Shown here piece by piece: positions 1-9,207 of a DNA stretch of 64,000 nucleotides. The position numbers were made by a program, and so were the translations under genes. The notes beneath the pieces are model-generated. The model had not been told where the DNA came from. It saw only the letters and a program-made list of their open reading frames with translations, and made no database searches. The DNA is from Arenibacter algicola. Its GTDB lineage: Bacteria; Bacteroidota; Bacteroidia; Flavobacteriales; Flavobacteriaceae. Each line of letters starts with the position of its first letter. The first letter of the stretch is position 1. The stretch spans positions 682,001 to 746,000 of the forward strand of contig NZ_JPOO01000001.1 of assembly GCF_000733925.1 (NCBI RefSeq), written 5' to 3'.

Positions 1-3000
1 TCCAGTTGTTCTTCCGGTATAGCATCTATAGCGGATGAATCCATTAGATCCGGATCCGAAGTTGGAGCTTGTATGCCCTCCATTGGGTCGTTGCGATAAA
101 AGCGTTCAAACTTATCTATGTATTCGTTGAAGATAAGGGTTTCCTTTTCTGCAGTTTCCTGGTCCTGGTTGGTAATTAAAATGTCAATATTTCTACTGTA
201 GGCCTCCAGGTCTGGAATAATTTCGTCCAAGAACATTCGCTGTTCTTCAAAGGGTAAATTGGCGTAATAATCCAATCGTTCCTGATAAATGTTTTTCAAT
301 TTTTGAAATAGATCCCTGGCTTTTTGGGTTTCCCCTACTTTAAAGTATCCATCTATAAAAGGTTCTACAAAGGCGTAATACCCAAAATATTCAACAGGCA
401 TGTTTTCCATAGCGATATTGATAACGTCTTTCGCCTTTTCAATCTTGTTTTCGTTTATCAAAGTTTCGGTAAGCCGCGCTAAGTTGCCTCTAAAGGAAAG
501 TGCCTGTGTTCGGGTTTGGGGGTCGTGATATATATCCGAGCTTCCTGCATTGCCCCAATCCCATTTTTTTACAATGTCGTACATAAGATCGGCATCTATT
601 CTGCCCATCTCATAAGAACTCCTATTGGTTGTTTTAATGGGCACCAGTTTGTAGACCAGGCCATCCAATTGAAGATAGTCTTTCATCCAAATGTATTCCG
701 CGGCATCAAAACTTCCCCCGGAAAAATATATGGGGCGTTTCCAGTCATTGTTGGCAATGATGTCCAGCATCAGGATTCGGTTTTTGGGCAGGGCACTCCT
801 TGGTAGGTCTATATCAATATAATCCACTATTAGTGCCGAATCTTTTTCTTTGACCAAACCACTCTCCAGAACATTTTTCTTGTTTACCGGAACCCTAATT
901 TTATTGGTCGGATAGTAGACGACATCCAAATTGCTTTCGGAATACTGACTCAGATCTGCACCTTTCTTCTGTAAAATACTTCTAAATTTGGTTTGTTCCT
1001 TATCACTGCCTACCCAGTTCATAAAGTCTTTTATGTCCCATCTGCTCTGGGTAAGTTCATTAAAGTATATGGCATCCCTAGATCCCCATTTGTATTCGTT
1101 GTGGGTAAGCTGGGACGGAATTGGGTCGCTTTCGTAGGCCTTCTTTTTCATTTGGTCTATATACCAATCCGTAGCAAAAAGACTGGTGTTTACCACCCGA
1201 ACGTCCGTTCTGTAACCTTCAATCTCTTGTGCGTACCACAGAGGGAAAGTGTCGTTGTCTCCAATGGTAAACAAAATGGCACCCGAGTCTTCCTTGGTCG
1301 ATTCCAGATAGGCCTTTGCGGTAGATTTAGCGGTAAACCTATTGGATCTGTCGTGGTCGTCCCAATTTTGAAATGCCATAACTCCGGGTACTGCCAAAAG
1401 GCAGAGAATGGTTATTCCTGGAGCCAATATTTTGGGACTCAATAGCTTTTGGAATTCATCAAAAAGCCCATAAACGCCCAGCCCGATCCAGAGGGCAAAA
1501 ACATAAAAGGAACCCACTAGGGAGTAATCCCGTTCCCTAGGCTGAAAAATGGCCGGATTGGTGTAGAATTGGATGGCAATACCCGTAAACATAAAGAATA
1601 CGAACAAAGCCCAAAATTGTTTGGGGTTTCTGCTTATTTGAAAGATTAGGCCAATTATACCTAGTAGTAACGGAAGGAAGAAATAGGTGTTCCTGCCTTT
1701 GTTGTTCTTAATATCGCTGGGAAGATTCTCCTGACTGCCCAACCTGGCACTGTCAACAAAGTTGATGCCGCTTAGCCAATTTCCGTGGTTGTCATATCTG
1801 CCTTGTATATCGTCTTGCTTACCAACAAAATTCCACATAAAATAACGCCAGTACATATAGCCAAATTGAAATTGGAACATGTATTTTATATTTTGCATTA
1901 CTGTTGGGGGCTGCACATCAATATATTCGCTAAACTCCCTGAGGAATCTCATATATTGGGAAGTGTCTATTTCTCCTTTGGCGTAACCGTCCTTAAATTG
2001 GTTAACGGCTTCCCTTAGTTCATTGTTTCCAAGATAATCAGATTTTATCCTAAAGGTCAGCGGATCAAAATACTTCATATAATTCTCGGCATTTTGTTCG
2101 CTCCACATCCGTGGCAAGAGTCCTACATGATCTGGGTTTGGTCCTTGTAAAGCATCCTTATAGTTGTTTACTATAATATATTTTCCGGCCTTTAGGTCTT
2201 TTTCGTATTTGGGCTTCTCGTCCTTTTCATCACCTGCAGGGGCAAAAGTATCCGAGTAATAGGCGCCATATACTGGGCTGTCCACTCCAGGGTATTGTTC
2301 ACGGTTGTAATAGGCCAACAAAGATCTGGCGTCCGAAGGATCGTTTTCGTTGATCACCACATCGGCATTTGCCCTTATGGGAAGCATTAGCCAAGAAGAG
2401 AATCCCAAAAATAAAAACATTAGACAGAGAACAATGGTGTTTGCTACGGTATAGTTGTTATTGCGGGTATAGCGTAAAGCCCAATAAAAAACACCTACAA
2501 AAATGAGCCCCATGATAATGGTTCCCGAGTTAAATGGCAGGCCAATGGTATTGATGAAAAACACCTCGCTCCAACCAAAAACCTTTAGCACATAGGTCAA
2601 TGAAAATTTATAGACCAGCATCAATATGGCAACCACAATAATATTGGCCAAAAGGAAATTCTTAACGGTAGTGGTTTTATAGGTTTTAAAATAGTACAAT
2701 AAACCTATTGTGGGTATTGCCAGGAAACCCATAAATTGAATTCCAAAGGTAAGTCCGACCACAAAAGAAATAAGGATTATCCATTTATTGCCTCGTGGAT
2801 TCTCCAGATCATCCACCCATTTTAGTCCTAGCCAGAGTAGAAGGGACATAATTAAACTGGCCATTGCATAGACTTCGGTCTCCGTTGCGTTGAACCAAAA
2901 ACTATCTGAAAAGGTAAAGGCCAGGGAGCCTACGATACCACTTCCTAAAATGGCCAAAGCTTTGCTATTGGTTATGACTTCCTCCTTGGAAATAAGTTTT

Positions 3001-3311
3001 CTTGTGAGGTTCGTAATGGTCCAAAACATAAAGAGGATAGTGAAGGCACTGGAAACCCCGGAAACGAGGTTTACCATCTTTGCAACCTGGGTAGGTTCTA
3101 AGGCGAACATGGCCATAAATGCACCTATCATTTGTAGCAAAGGCGCTCCCGGTGGATGTCCTACCTGTAGTTTGGCAGCTGTTGAGATATATTCACCGGC
3201 ATCCCAAAAACTGCTGGTAGGTTCAACGGTTATTCCGTAGGTAATAAGGGCTATAAAAAAAACAAACCATCCTGTGATGGTATCCCATTTTTTGAAATTT
3301 TTTGAAAACAT
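1..3311 (-). CDS. DUF2723 family multi-pass membrane protein (C-terminus cut by window edge)
   Basis: Reading the minus strand from the ATG at 3311-3309, the frame stays open for about 1103 codons to the left edge. The N-terminus has a membrane segment at about residues 14-29, then WDAGEY (36-41) and HPPGAP (52-57), the signature of the DUF2723 family. This family is related to protein O-mannosyltransferase-type GT-C glycosyltransferases: polytopic inner-membrane enzymes thought to use lipid-linked sugars. The acidic residues of WDAGEY sit in the first periplasmic loop, where GT-C enzymes place catalytic acids. Many hydrophobic segments follow. The length fits the family's usual size of about 1100 residues, so only a short C-terminal piece should be missing. 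The donor and acceptor are unknown. It is divergent from the tRNA-Gln/rimP block. The family call is firm; a glycosyltransferase function is inference. Confidence 0.9.
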   Translation of the reverse strand, partial: MFSKNFKKWDTITGWFVFFIALITYGITVEPTSSFWDAGEYISTAAKLQVGHPPGAPLLQMIGAFMAMFALEPTQVAKMVNLVSGVSSAFTILFMFWTITNLTRKLISKEEVITNSKALAILGSGIVGSLAFTFSDSFWFNATETEVYAMASLIMSLLLWLGLKWVDDLENPRGNKWIILISFVVGLTFGIQFMGFLAIPTIGLLYYFKTYKTTTVKNFLLANIIVVAILMLVYKFSLTYVLKVFGWSEVFFINTIGLPFNSGTIIMGLIFVGVFYWALRYTRNNNYTVANTIVLCLMFLFLGFSSWLMLPIRANADVVINENDPSDARSLLAYYNREQYPGVDSPVYGAYYSDTFAPAGDEKDEKPKYEKDLKAGKYIIVNNYKDALQGPNPDHVGLLPRMWSEQNAENYMKYFDPLTFRIKSDYLGNNELREAVNQFKDGYAKGEIDTSQYMRFLREFSEYIDVQPPTVMQNIKYMFQFQFGYMYWRYFMWNFVGKQDDIQGRYDNHGNWLSGINFVDSARLGSQENLPSDIKNNKGRNTYFFLPLLLGIIGLIFQISRNPKQFWALFVFFMFTGIAIQFYTNPAIFQPRERDYSLVGSFYVFALWIGLGVYGLFDEFQKLLSPKILAPGITILCLLAVPGVMAFQNWDDHDRSNRFTAKSTAKAYLESTKEDSGAILFTIGDNDTFPLWYAQEIEGYRTDVRVVNTSLFATDWYIDQMKKKAYESDPIPSQLTHNEYKWGSRDAIYFNELTQSRWDIKDFMNWVGSDKEQTKFRSILQKKGADLSQYSESNLDVVYYPTNKIRVPVNKKNVLESGLVKEKDSALIVDYIDIDLPRSALPKNRILMLDIIANNDWKRPIYFSGGSFDAAEYIWMKDYLQLDGLVYKLVPIKTTNRSSYEMGRIDADLMYDIVKKWDWGNAGSSDIYHDPQTRTQALSFRGNLARLTETLINENKIEKAKDVINIAMENMPVEYFGYYAFVEPFIDGYFKVGETQKARDLFQKLKNIYQERLDYYANLPFEEQRMFLDEIIPDLEAYSRNIDILITNQDQETAEKETLIFNEYIDKFERFYRNDPMEGIQAPTSDPDLMDSSAIDAIPEEQL

Positions 3312-3546
3312 GCGGTTTGTCGTTTGTCCGAAGGGCGAATTTACTAATTTAAAAATATAATGGGATATATATTTCATAAACCTTTAACATGATATATGGA
3401 TCAAGGCGACTTCATTAAGCGGGCCAATGTGGGTAATACCAAGGGGTATTGCTTTAGGGCATGTAATTAATGTTGTTGCCGCAACCCTTACGGTGCTGGT
3501 TGTGGCAGAATATTTTTCTATTTTTTTGGAATATGACTCAAAAATA

Positions 3547-3577
3547 TTTGTGCATATAAAACTTTGTTTTAAATTTG
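3547..3577 (+). promoter_or_regulatory. Promoter of tRNA-Gln
   Basis: TTTG at 3547-3550, a 19-base spacer and TAAATTTG at 3570-3577 match the Bacteroidetes primary sigma consensus (TTTG at -33, TAnnTTTG at -7). The tRNA begins 18 bases after the -7 element. It is among the best promoter matches in the window. Confidence 0.75.
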
Positions 3578-3595
3578 CACGCTCAAACGAGGTAG

Positions 3596-3667
3596 TGGCC
3601 TATGGTGTAATTGGTAACACAGCTGGTTTTGGTCCAGTCGTTCTAGGTTCGAGTCCTAGTAGGCCAA
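3596..3667 (+). tRNA. tRNA-Gln (anticodon TTG)
   Basis: A complete cloverleaf can be drawn. The acceptor stem is TGGCCTA (3596-3602) with TAGGCCA (3660-3666). The anticodon arm is CTGG-TTTTGGT-CCAG, placing anticodon TTG. The T arm is CTAGG-TTCGAGT-CCTAG. The discriminator base is A at 3667 and the CCA tail is not encoded. It decodes CAA, and CAG by wobble. It has its own promoter upstream and an intrinsic terminator starting 18 bases downstream, so it is likely a single-gene transcription unit. Confidence 0.96.
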
Positions 3668-3685
3668 CTTAAAGTTTAGAAGTAA

Positions 3686-3716
3686 AATCCCAATGCAAAC
3701 GTATTGGGATTTTTAT
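3686..3716 (+). terminator. Intrinsic terminator of tRNA-Gln
   Basis: AATCCCAAT (3686-3694) pairs with ATTGGGATT (3703-3711) across an 8-base loop, followed by a T-rich tract (TTTATTTT). Confidence 0.85.
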
Positions 3717-3800
3717 TTTAGACGAAAATATGCGATTACCGTAAGACAATTTTTGAAGGGTATCATAAATTGTCTTTTAGATAATAAATAACTAAGATTA

Positions 3801-3829
3801 TTGTAGAATCTAAAAATTATGTATATTTG
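3801..3829 (+). promoter_or_regulatory. Promoter of rimP-nusA-infB
   Basis: TTG at 3801-3803, an 18-base spacer and TATATTTG at 3822-3829 fit the Bacteroidetes promoter consensus. It lies 160 bases before rimP and leaves a leader that contains the hairpin at 3858-3882. Confidence 0.65.
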
Positions 3830-3857
3830 CGGTGCTGAAAGAATATAAAGTATTCAT

Positions 3858-3882
3858 GAGGGGACATTTTGTCCCCTCTTTT
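3858..3882 (+). terminator. Terminator-like hairpin in the rimP leader (possible attenuator)
   Basis: GAGGGGAC (3858-3865) pairs perfectly with GTCCCCTC (3871-3878) over a 5-base loop, followed directly by TTTTATT. It begins 29 bases after the -7 element and ends over 100 bases before rimP. A strong intrinsic terminator between a promoter and the operon it serves suggests premature termination control. The remaining 3883-3989 contains no other feature I can support. Confidence 0.6.
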
Positions 3883-3989
3883 ATTACTATACTTTAATTA
3901 AACGGCACGGTAAGAAAACAGCTTTACGTTATATTCTGAAGCAGGTCGATTTCAGATTTAAGAGCATATGTTTAATAAAACCGAAGTAT

Positions 3990-4451
3990 ATGTTGAAGGA
4001 TAAAGTTACTGCACTTTTAGAGGAAGCGTTAAAGGAGAATCAATCACTTTTTTTATTGGATTTTTCAATATCCGCAGATAATAAAATAAAGATAACCTTG
4101 GACGGTGACCAGGGTGTTACCTTGCAGGATTGCATGAATGTAAGTAGGGCCATAGAACACAATTTGGACCGGGAGGAAGAGGATTTTTCCTTGGAAGTGG
4201 CTTCTGCGGGAGCAGCTTCTCCAATTAAGTTGCCTAGGCAGTACACAAAAAATATTGGTAGAAAACTTGAGGTTAAGACCCAGGATAGGGAATTTGAAGG
4301 CAAGTTGACAGAAGCATCAGGGGATAGTATTACCCTGGAGTGGAAAGATAGGGAACCCAAACCCATAGGAAAAGGGAAAATCACGGTTCAGAAAAAGCAG
4401 CAAATTGCAATTTCTGATATTAAGGAAGCTAAAGTTGTATTAAAATTTTAA
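3990..4451 (+). CDS. rimP: Ribosome maturation factor RimP
   Basis: A 153-residue protein, the usual RimP length, needed for maturation of the 30S ribosomal subunit in the cytoplasm. The N-terminal alpha/beta domain (about 1-80) holds the family pattern around GVTLQDCMNVSRAIEHNLD and the acidic stretch that follows it. The C-terminal SH3-like barrel (about 85-150) starts near the SPIKLPRQY segment and continues through the KLEVKT and EGKLTEA strands. It is first of the rimP-nusA-infB operon, 13 bases before nusA, an order conserved across bacteria. An extended leader with a terminator-like hairpin precedes it. Confidence 0.95.
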   Translation: MLKDKVTALLEEALKENQSLFLLDFSISADNKIKITLDGDQGVTLQDCMNVSRAIEHNLDREEEDFSLEVASAGAASPIKLPRQYTKNIGRKLEVKTQDREFEGKLTEASGDSITLEWKDREPKPIGKGKITVQKKQQIAISDIKEAKVVLKF

Positions 4452-4464
4452 TTGTAGTTCAAAA

Positions 4465-5697
4465 ATGGAAAATATTGCGCTAATCGAATCTTTTTCGGAA
4501 TTTAAAGATGATAAATTCATAGATAGGGTAACGCTAATGGCGATTTTGGAGGATGTTTTTAGGAATGCGTTAAAGAAGAAGTTTGGTTCCGATGACAATT
4601 TCGATATCATTATAAACCCGGACAAAGGGGATTTGGAGATTTGGAGAAACAGGGTTGTTGTTGAAGACGGGGAAGTTGAAGATCCGAACGAAGAAATATC
4701 GCTTTCTGCGGCCAGAAAAATAGAACCGGATTTTGAGGTGGGTGAGGATGTGTCCGAGGAGGTGAAATTGATAGATCTTGGAAGAAGAGCAATTTTGGCC
4801 TTAAGGCAAAATCTTATTTCTAAGATCCACGAGCACGATAATACCACCATCTACAAGCAATTTAAGGATCTTGAAGGTGAGATTTATACAGCGGAGGTAC
4901 ATCATATTAGACACAAGGCCATAATTCTTTTGGATGATGAGGGGAATGAGATTATTTTACCAAAGGATAAGCAGATTCCTTCAGATTTCTTTAGGAAGGG
5001 AGATAATGTACGTGGAATAATAGAGAGCGTGGAGCTTAAGGGCAATAAGCCTACCATAATTATGAGCAGAAGCTCTCCCTTGTTTTTGGAGCAATTGTTC
5101 TTCCAGGAAATTCCCGAAGTTTTTGATGGTTTGATAACCATTAAGAAGGCGGTTAGAATTCCAGGGGAAAAGGCCAAGGTGGCAGTAGACTCCTATGATG
5201 ACCGTATAGATCCGGTAGGTGCCTGTGTGGGAATGAAAGGATCCAGGATCCATGGAATTGTCCGTGAATTGGGCAATGAAAATATAGACGTAATAAACTG
5301 GACTAGTAATCCACAGTTATTGGTTACTAGGGCTTTGAGCCCTGCCAGGGTCTCTTCTGTAAAATTGAACGATGAAAAAATGACCGCTCAGGTGTATCTT
5401 AGGCCAGAGGAAGTTTCCAAGGCTATTGGTAGGGGAGGTCATAATATTCGATTGGCAGGGCAATTAACTGGTTATGAAATTGATGTGTTCCGTGAAGGTG
5501 TGGAAGAAGATGTTGAGCTTACTGAGTTCTCCGATGAAATAGAAGCATGGATCATTGAGGAATTTAAGAAAATAGGTATGGATACCGCCAGAAGCGTTTT
5601 GGAACAAGATGTGGATGATTTGGTAAAAAGAACCGATTTGGAAGAGGAAACAATTTTGGAAGTTGTGCGAATTCTTAAGGAAGAATTAGAAGATTAA
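4465..5697 (+). CDS. nusA: Transcription termination/antitermination factor NusA
   Basis: A 410-residue NusA, which binds RNA polymerase and nascent RNA to control pausing, termination and antitermination. Domains in order are the N-terminal polymerase-binding domain (about 1-130), an S1 RNA-binding domain (about 137-204), KH1 with GACVGMKGSRIHGIVREL near 251, KH2 with GRGGHNIRLAGQLTGYEIDV near 322, and a short acidic helical tail (about 350-410). There are no long C-terminal acidic repeats of the E. coli type, which is normal outside proteobacteria. It sits between rimP and infB in the conserved operon. Confidence 0.97.
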   Translation: MENIALIESFSEFKDDKFIDRVTLMAILEDVFRNALKKKFGSDDNFDIIINPDKGDLEIWRNRVVVEDGEVEDPNEEISLSAARKIEPDFEVGEDVSEEVKLIDLGRRAILALRQNLISKIHEHDNTTIYKQFKDLEGEIYTAEVHHIRHKAIILLDDEGNEIILPKDKQIPSDFFRKGDNVRGIIESVELKGNKPTIIMSRSSPLFLEQLFFQEIPEVFDGLITIKKAVRIPGEKAKVAVDSYDDRIDPVGACVGMKGSRIHGIVRELGNENIDVINWTSNPQLLVTRALSPARVSSVKLNDEKMTAQVYLRPEEVSKAIGRGGHNIRLAGQLTGYEIDVFREGVEEDVELTEFSDEIEAWIIEEFKKIGMDTARSVLEQDVDDLVKRTDLEEETILEVVRILKEELED

Positions 5698-5740
5698 ACT
5701 ATATATTAGCAGTAAATTACAAGAATAGGAATTTTTTTTT

Positions 5741-8560
5741 ATGGCGGATAATGCAACGATAAGGCTTAATAAAGTCCTAAGAGAACTTAATATTTCATTG
5801 GACCGTGCGGTAGACTATCTCGGGTCCAAAGGGCACGATATAGATGCACGGCCTACCACTAAAATATCCAATGAGGTGTATCAAGTTCTATTGGATGAGT
5901 TCCAAACGGACATGAGCAAGAAAGTTGCGTCCAAAGAGGTGGGTGAGGAAAAGAGGAAGGAAAAGGAAGCTATACGATTACAACTGGAGCAAGAGCAGGA
6001 AGAGAAAAAACTTGCTAGGGAGAAGAGGGCCGAGAAAGATAATGTTATCAAGGGTCGAGTGGAACTTGCCGGTCCAAAAACTGTCGGGAAGATAGATTTG
6101 GATGCTGGCAAAAAACCAGCTCCTGCCGAACCGGTTAAATCGGAAGAGGTAGTTCCTGAAAAAGCTCCTGAAAAAGCTCCCCAAAAAGTAGAAGAAAAGA
6201 CTCCTGAAATAGTAGCCAAGGAAGAGTCCAAAGTAGAAGTTCCGGAGAAAGTGGAAGTTCCTGAGGATAAGAAGGAAGAAGTGGCTCCAAAACCGGAAGC
6301 GGTTAAACCTGAAGAGGTTAAAGAGGAAAAGGCAGTGAAGGAAGAGAAGAAGGCCGAGGCTCCTGCTGAGCAGGATGCGTCTGGTGAAAATGAGGTCATT
6401 GCTACCAAATATCAGAAGCTAAGTGGGCCAAAAATTATGGGGGACAAAATAGACCTCACAAAATTTGAAAAGCCCAAAAAGAAAAAAGAAGCACCAAAGG
6501 CCGGTGATACTTCCGATAGGAAAAAAAGAAGGAAGCGTATAGTTTCCAAACCTGGTACGGACTCTACGAGCAGGCCGCCAGCGGCAAAAGGAAGGGGTCC
6601 TGTTGTAAGACGGGCTCCCGGTCAGCGTTTTGTATCCAATGCCAAGGTAGAGCCTACCGAGGAAGATGTACAAAAACAGGTAAGGGAAACCTTGGAGAAA
6701 CTTCAAGGGAAATCCAAAAAAGGAAAAGGTGCCAAGTATAGACGGGATAAGCGGGATCAGCACCGTCAACAGACTGAAAAGGACCTGGAGCAACAGGAAC
6801 TGGAAAGTAAAATATTAAAGGTTACGGAATTCGTTACCGCCAGTGAGGTGGCTACAATGATGGATGTGCCCACTACTAAGATTATATCTGCTTGTATGTC
6901 CCTTGGAATCATGGTAACCATGAACCAGCGGCTGGATGCGGAGACTTTGTCCATTGTGGCCGATGAATTTGGTTACGAGGTTGAGTTTGTAACCGCCGAC
7001 TTGGAAGAAAGTATCGTTGAGGACGAGGATTCTCCGGAAGATTTGGAACCAAGAGCTCCAATTGTTACGGTAATGGGGCATGTGGATCACGGTAAAACTT
7101 CTTTGTTGGATTACATAAGAAAGGAAAATGTTATTGCCGGGGAGAGCGGAGGAATTACCCAGCACATTGGTGCTTACGGGGTAACCTTGGAAAATGGTCA
7201 AATGATATCATTTTTGGATACTCCTGGTCACGAGGCGTTTACGGCAATGCGTGCCCGTGGAGCCCAAGTTACGGATATAGCGATTATTGTGGTTGCGGCA
7301 GATGATGATATTATGCCACAGACCAAGGAAGCCATAAGCCATGCGCAAGCGGCAGGAGTTCCCATAATTTTTGCGATCAACAAAATAGATAAGCCTACGG
7401 CCAATCCTGAAAAGATTAAGGATGGTCTGGCGCAAATGAACCTATTAGTGGAAGATTGGGGAGGAAAAATTCAGTCCCACGATATTTCGGCCAAAACCGG
7501 GCTCGGGGTTAAGGAATTGTTGGAAAAAGTGCTTTTGGAAGCGGAACTTCTGGAGCTGAAGGCCAATCCCAACAAGTTGGCTTCGGGTACAGTTGTGGAA
7601 GCCTTTTTGGATAAGGGAAGAGGATATGTATCCACAATTCTTGTACAGGCAGGTACTTTGAAAATAGGTGATTACGTCTTGGCCGGAACTTGCAGTGGTA
7701 AGGTAAAGGCCATGCACGATGAACGTGGCAATAGTATAAAAGAAGTAGGGCCTTCAAGACCAATATCCATATTGGGATTGGATGGAGCCCCCCAGGCAGG
7801 GGATAAGTTTAACGTTCTGGAGGATGAACGTGAAGCTAGACAAATTGCTACCAAGAGATCCCAATTATTGCGCGAGCAATCGGTTAGGACACAAAGACAT
7901 ATTACTTTGGATGAGATCGGACGACGTATTGCGTTGGGCGACTTTAAAGAATTGAACATAATCCTTAAAGGGGATGTGGATGGTTCTGTGGAGGCCTTGA
8001 CGGATTCGTTCCAGAAATTGTCTACAGATGAAATACAGGTTAATATTATCCATAAAGCGGTTGGCCCAATTACGGAATCGGATGTGTTGTTGGCTTCTGC
8101 CTCGGATGCGGTTATCATTGGATTTAATGTAAGGCCAATGGGCAATGCCAGACAGGTGGCCGAAAAAGAGGAAATAGATATTAGAATGTACTCTATTATT
8201 TATGATGCCATCAATGATCTTAAGGATGCCATGGAGGGTATGTTGTCGCCTGAAATGAAAGAAGAGATTACAGGTACCGCTGAAATTCGTGAAACCTTTA
8301 AAATATCCAAAGTGGGTACCATTGCAGGTTGTATGGTGACCAGTGGAAAGATCTTCAGAAATTCAAGTATTAGATTGATCCGGGACGGTGTGGTTATCTA
8401 CACTGGAGAGTTATCTTCATTGAAGAGGTTTAAGGACGATGTTAAAGAGGTATCCAAAGGTTATGATTGTGGATTGCAGGTAAAAAATTATAATGATATT
8501 CAGGAATTGGATATTGTGGAAGCATTCCAGGAAGTGGCTGTTAAGAAGAAATTGAAATAG
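5741..8560 (+). CDS. infB: Translation initiation factor IF-2
   Basis: A 939-residue GTPase that places initiator tRNA on the 30S subunit and promotes subunit joining. A short N-terminal IF2-N-like domain (about 1-65) is followed by a long low-complexity linker rich in Lys, Glu, Pro and Ala (about 66-340), then a second IF2-N-like segment (about 360-420) and the G domain. G1 is GHVDHGKTS from residue 445, G2/G3 run through GGITQHIGAY and DTPGHEAF, and G4 is NKID. Domains II, III and the fMet-tRNA-binding C2 domain complete it. The linker of roughly 270 residues explains the large size and is typical of Bacteroidetes IF-2. Confidence 0.98.
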   Translation: MADNATIRLNKVLRELNISLDRAVDYLGSKGHDIDARPTTKISNEVYQVLLDEFQTDMSKKVASKEVGEEKRKEKEAIRLQLEQEQEEKKLAREKRAEKDNVIKGRVELAGPKTVGKIDLDAGKKPAPAEPVKSEEVVPEKAPEKAPQKVEEKTPEIVAKEESKVEVPEKVEVPEDKKEEVAPKPEAVKPEEVKEEKAVKEEKKAEAPAEQDASGENEVIATKYQKLSGPKIMGDKIDLTKFEKPKKKKEAPKAGDTSDRKKRRKRIVSKPGTDSTSRPPAAKGRGPVVRRAPGQRFVSNAKVEPTEEDVQKQVRETLEKLQGKSKKGKGAKYRRDKRDQHRQQTEKDLEQQELESKILKVTEFVTASEVATMMDVPTTKIISACMSLGIMVTMNQRLDAETLSIVADEFGYEVEFVTADLEESIVEDEDSPEDLEPRAPIVTVMGHVDHGKTSLLDYIRKENVIAGESGGITQHIGAYGVTLENGQMISFLDTPGHEAFTAMRARGAQVTDIAIIVVAADDDIMPQTKEAISHAQAAGVPIIFAINKIDKPTANPEKIKDGLAQMNLLVEDWGGKIQSHDISAKTGLGVKELLEKVLLEAELLELKANPNKLASGTVVEAFLDKGRGYVSTILVQAGTLKIGDYVLAGTCSGKVKAMHDERGNSIKEVGPSRPISILGLDGAPQAGDKFNVLEDEREARQIATKRSQLLREQSVRTQRHITLDEIGRRIALGDFKELNIILKGDVDGSVEALTDSFQKLSTDEIQVNIIHKAVGPITESDVLLASASDAVIIGFNVRPMGNARQVAEKEEIDIRMYSIIYDAINDLKDAMEGMLSPEMKEEITGTAEIRETFKISKVGTIAGCMVTSGKIFRNSSIRLIRDGVVIYTGELSSLKRFKDDVKEVSKGYDCGLQVKNYNDIQELDIVEAFQEVAVKKKLK

Positions 8561-8596
8561 CCGGATATTCCTTATTTAAATAGTAAACTATAAATG

Positions 8597-8623
8597 AAAA
8601 AACGACCTAATTGGTCGTTTTTT
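8597..8623. terminator. Bidirectional terminator between infB and the SPOR gene
   Basis: AAAAAACGACC and GGTCGTTTTTT pair around a TAATT loop, with an A-run on one side and a T-run on the other, so it can end transcription from both directions. The stop codon of the minus-strand SPOR gene (8607-8609) lies inside it. Confidence 0.85.
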
Positions 8624-8978
8624 CTGGTTTTAATAGCATGGCGCTCGGGTATTTTTGCCTTACTTCTATGAGTTTGCGCTCCCCTTCCAATTGGGTCTTA
8701 AATCTCCCTATCCTAACCCTGTAGCTCGGGGATTCAAAATCGATTTTTGTAGGCCAATCAGGGAAGTCCTTATCTACATTTGCCTTCAGGGTTTCCGCTT
8801 CCTGAAAGGAGCCGAATCCAACCTGAATTCTGTAATGGCTGCTGTTTTCATTCACAGATTTGTAGATTCCCAATAGGTTGGTGATTTTTTCATCTTGCTG
8901 AATGTTGATATTGCCCTGTTGTCCATGGCAATAAAATATCGAACAGACTAAAATAAGGGTGGAAGAAATGGTTTTCAT
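8607..8978 (-). CDS. Small secreted SPOR-domain protein
   Basis: A 123-residue protein with an N-terminal signal peptide (about 1-19, ending near YCHG-QQG) and a SPOR-type domain over the C-terminal two thirds. The repeat-like halves YRIQVGFGSFQEAETLK and YRVRIGRFKTQLEGERKL show the two-fold beta-alpha-beta pattern of this fold. SPOR domains bind peptidoglycan stripped of stem peptides at division sites. A periplasmic, cell-wall-related role is therefore likely, but the exact job is unknown. It is convergent to infB and shares its terminator. A good promoter (9010-9038, minus) lies 32 bases upstream of the start. Confidence 0.85.
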   Translation of the reverse strand: MKTISSTLILVCSIFYCHGQQGNINIQQDEKITNLLGIYKSVNENSSHYRIQVGFGSFQEAETLKANVDKDFPDWPTKIDFESPSYRVRIGRFKTQLEGERKLIEVRQKYPSAMLLKPEKTTN

Positions 8979-9009
8979 AGGGTATTTTTGTTATGAAATT
9001 TAGACATTA

Positions 9010-9039
9010 CAAATGTAATTTATTCAGAATCAATCAAAA
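9010..9039 (-). promoter_or_regulatory. Promoter of the SPOR-domain gene
   Basis: On the minus strand TTTTG (complement of 9035-9039), a spacer of 17 and TACATTTG (complement of 9010-9017) fit the Bacteroidetes consensus. The -7 element is part of a palindrome, ATTACA-AA-TGTAAT. Confidence 0.6.
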
Positions 9040-9116
9040 GATTTTATTTTTATTTAGAATTGGTATAAATTAGAAATTATCAATACCTTAACATTTCCCA
9101 AATAAAGTCTAATGCG

Positions 9117-9124
9117 TATTTTTG
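9117..9124 (+). promoter_or_regulatory. Likely -7 element for the act-cox operon
   Basis: TATTTTTG matches TAnnTTTG and lies 83 bases before actA. I see no clear TTG at the -33 distance, so this rests on the -7 element alone. Confidence 0.4.
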
Positions 9125-9207
9125 CCATCAATTTGAGCATGGTCGATTTATTTATTATTGTGAATGTATAAATATCATGCCAAACTTTCGATAGAAATAT
9201 TTTTAAT

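Noticed and set aside
3427..3672. 81-codon frame running over the tRNA-Gln
   Set aside because: Its end is the tRNA sequence itself and it has no family resemblance; the tRNA explains the open frame.
5881..6408. Ser-rich 175-codon frame on the minus strand
   Set aside because: It is the antisense of the Lys/Glu/Pro-rich linker of IF-2; low-complexity coding easily keeps the opposite frame open.
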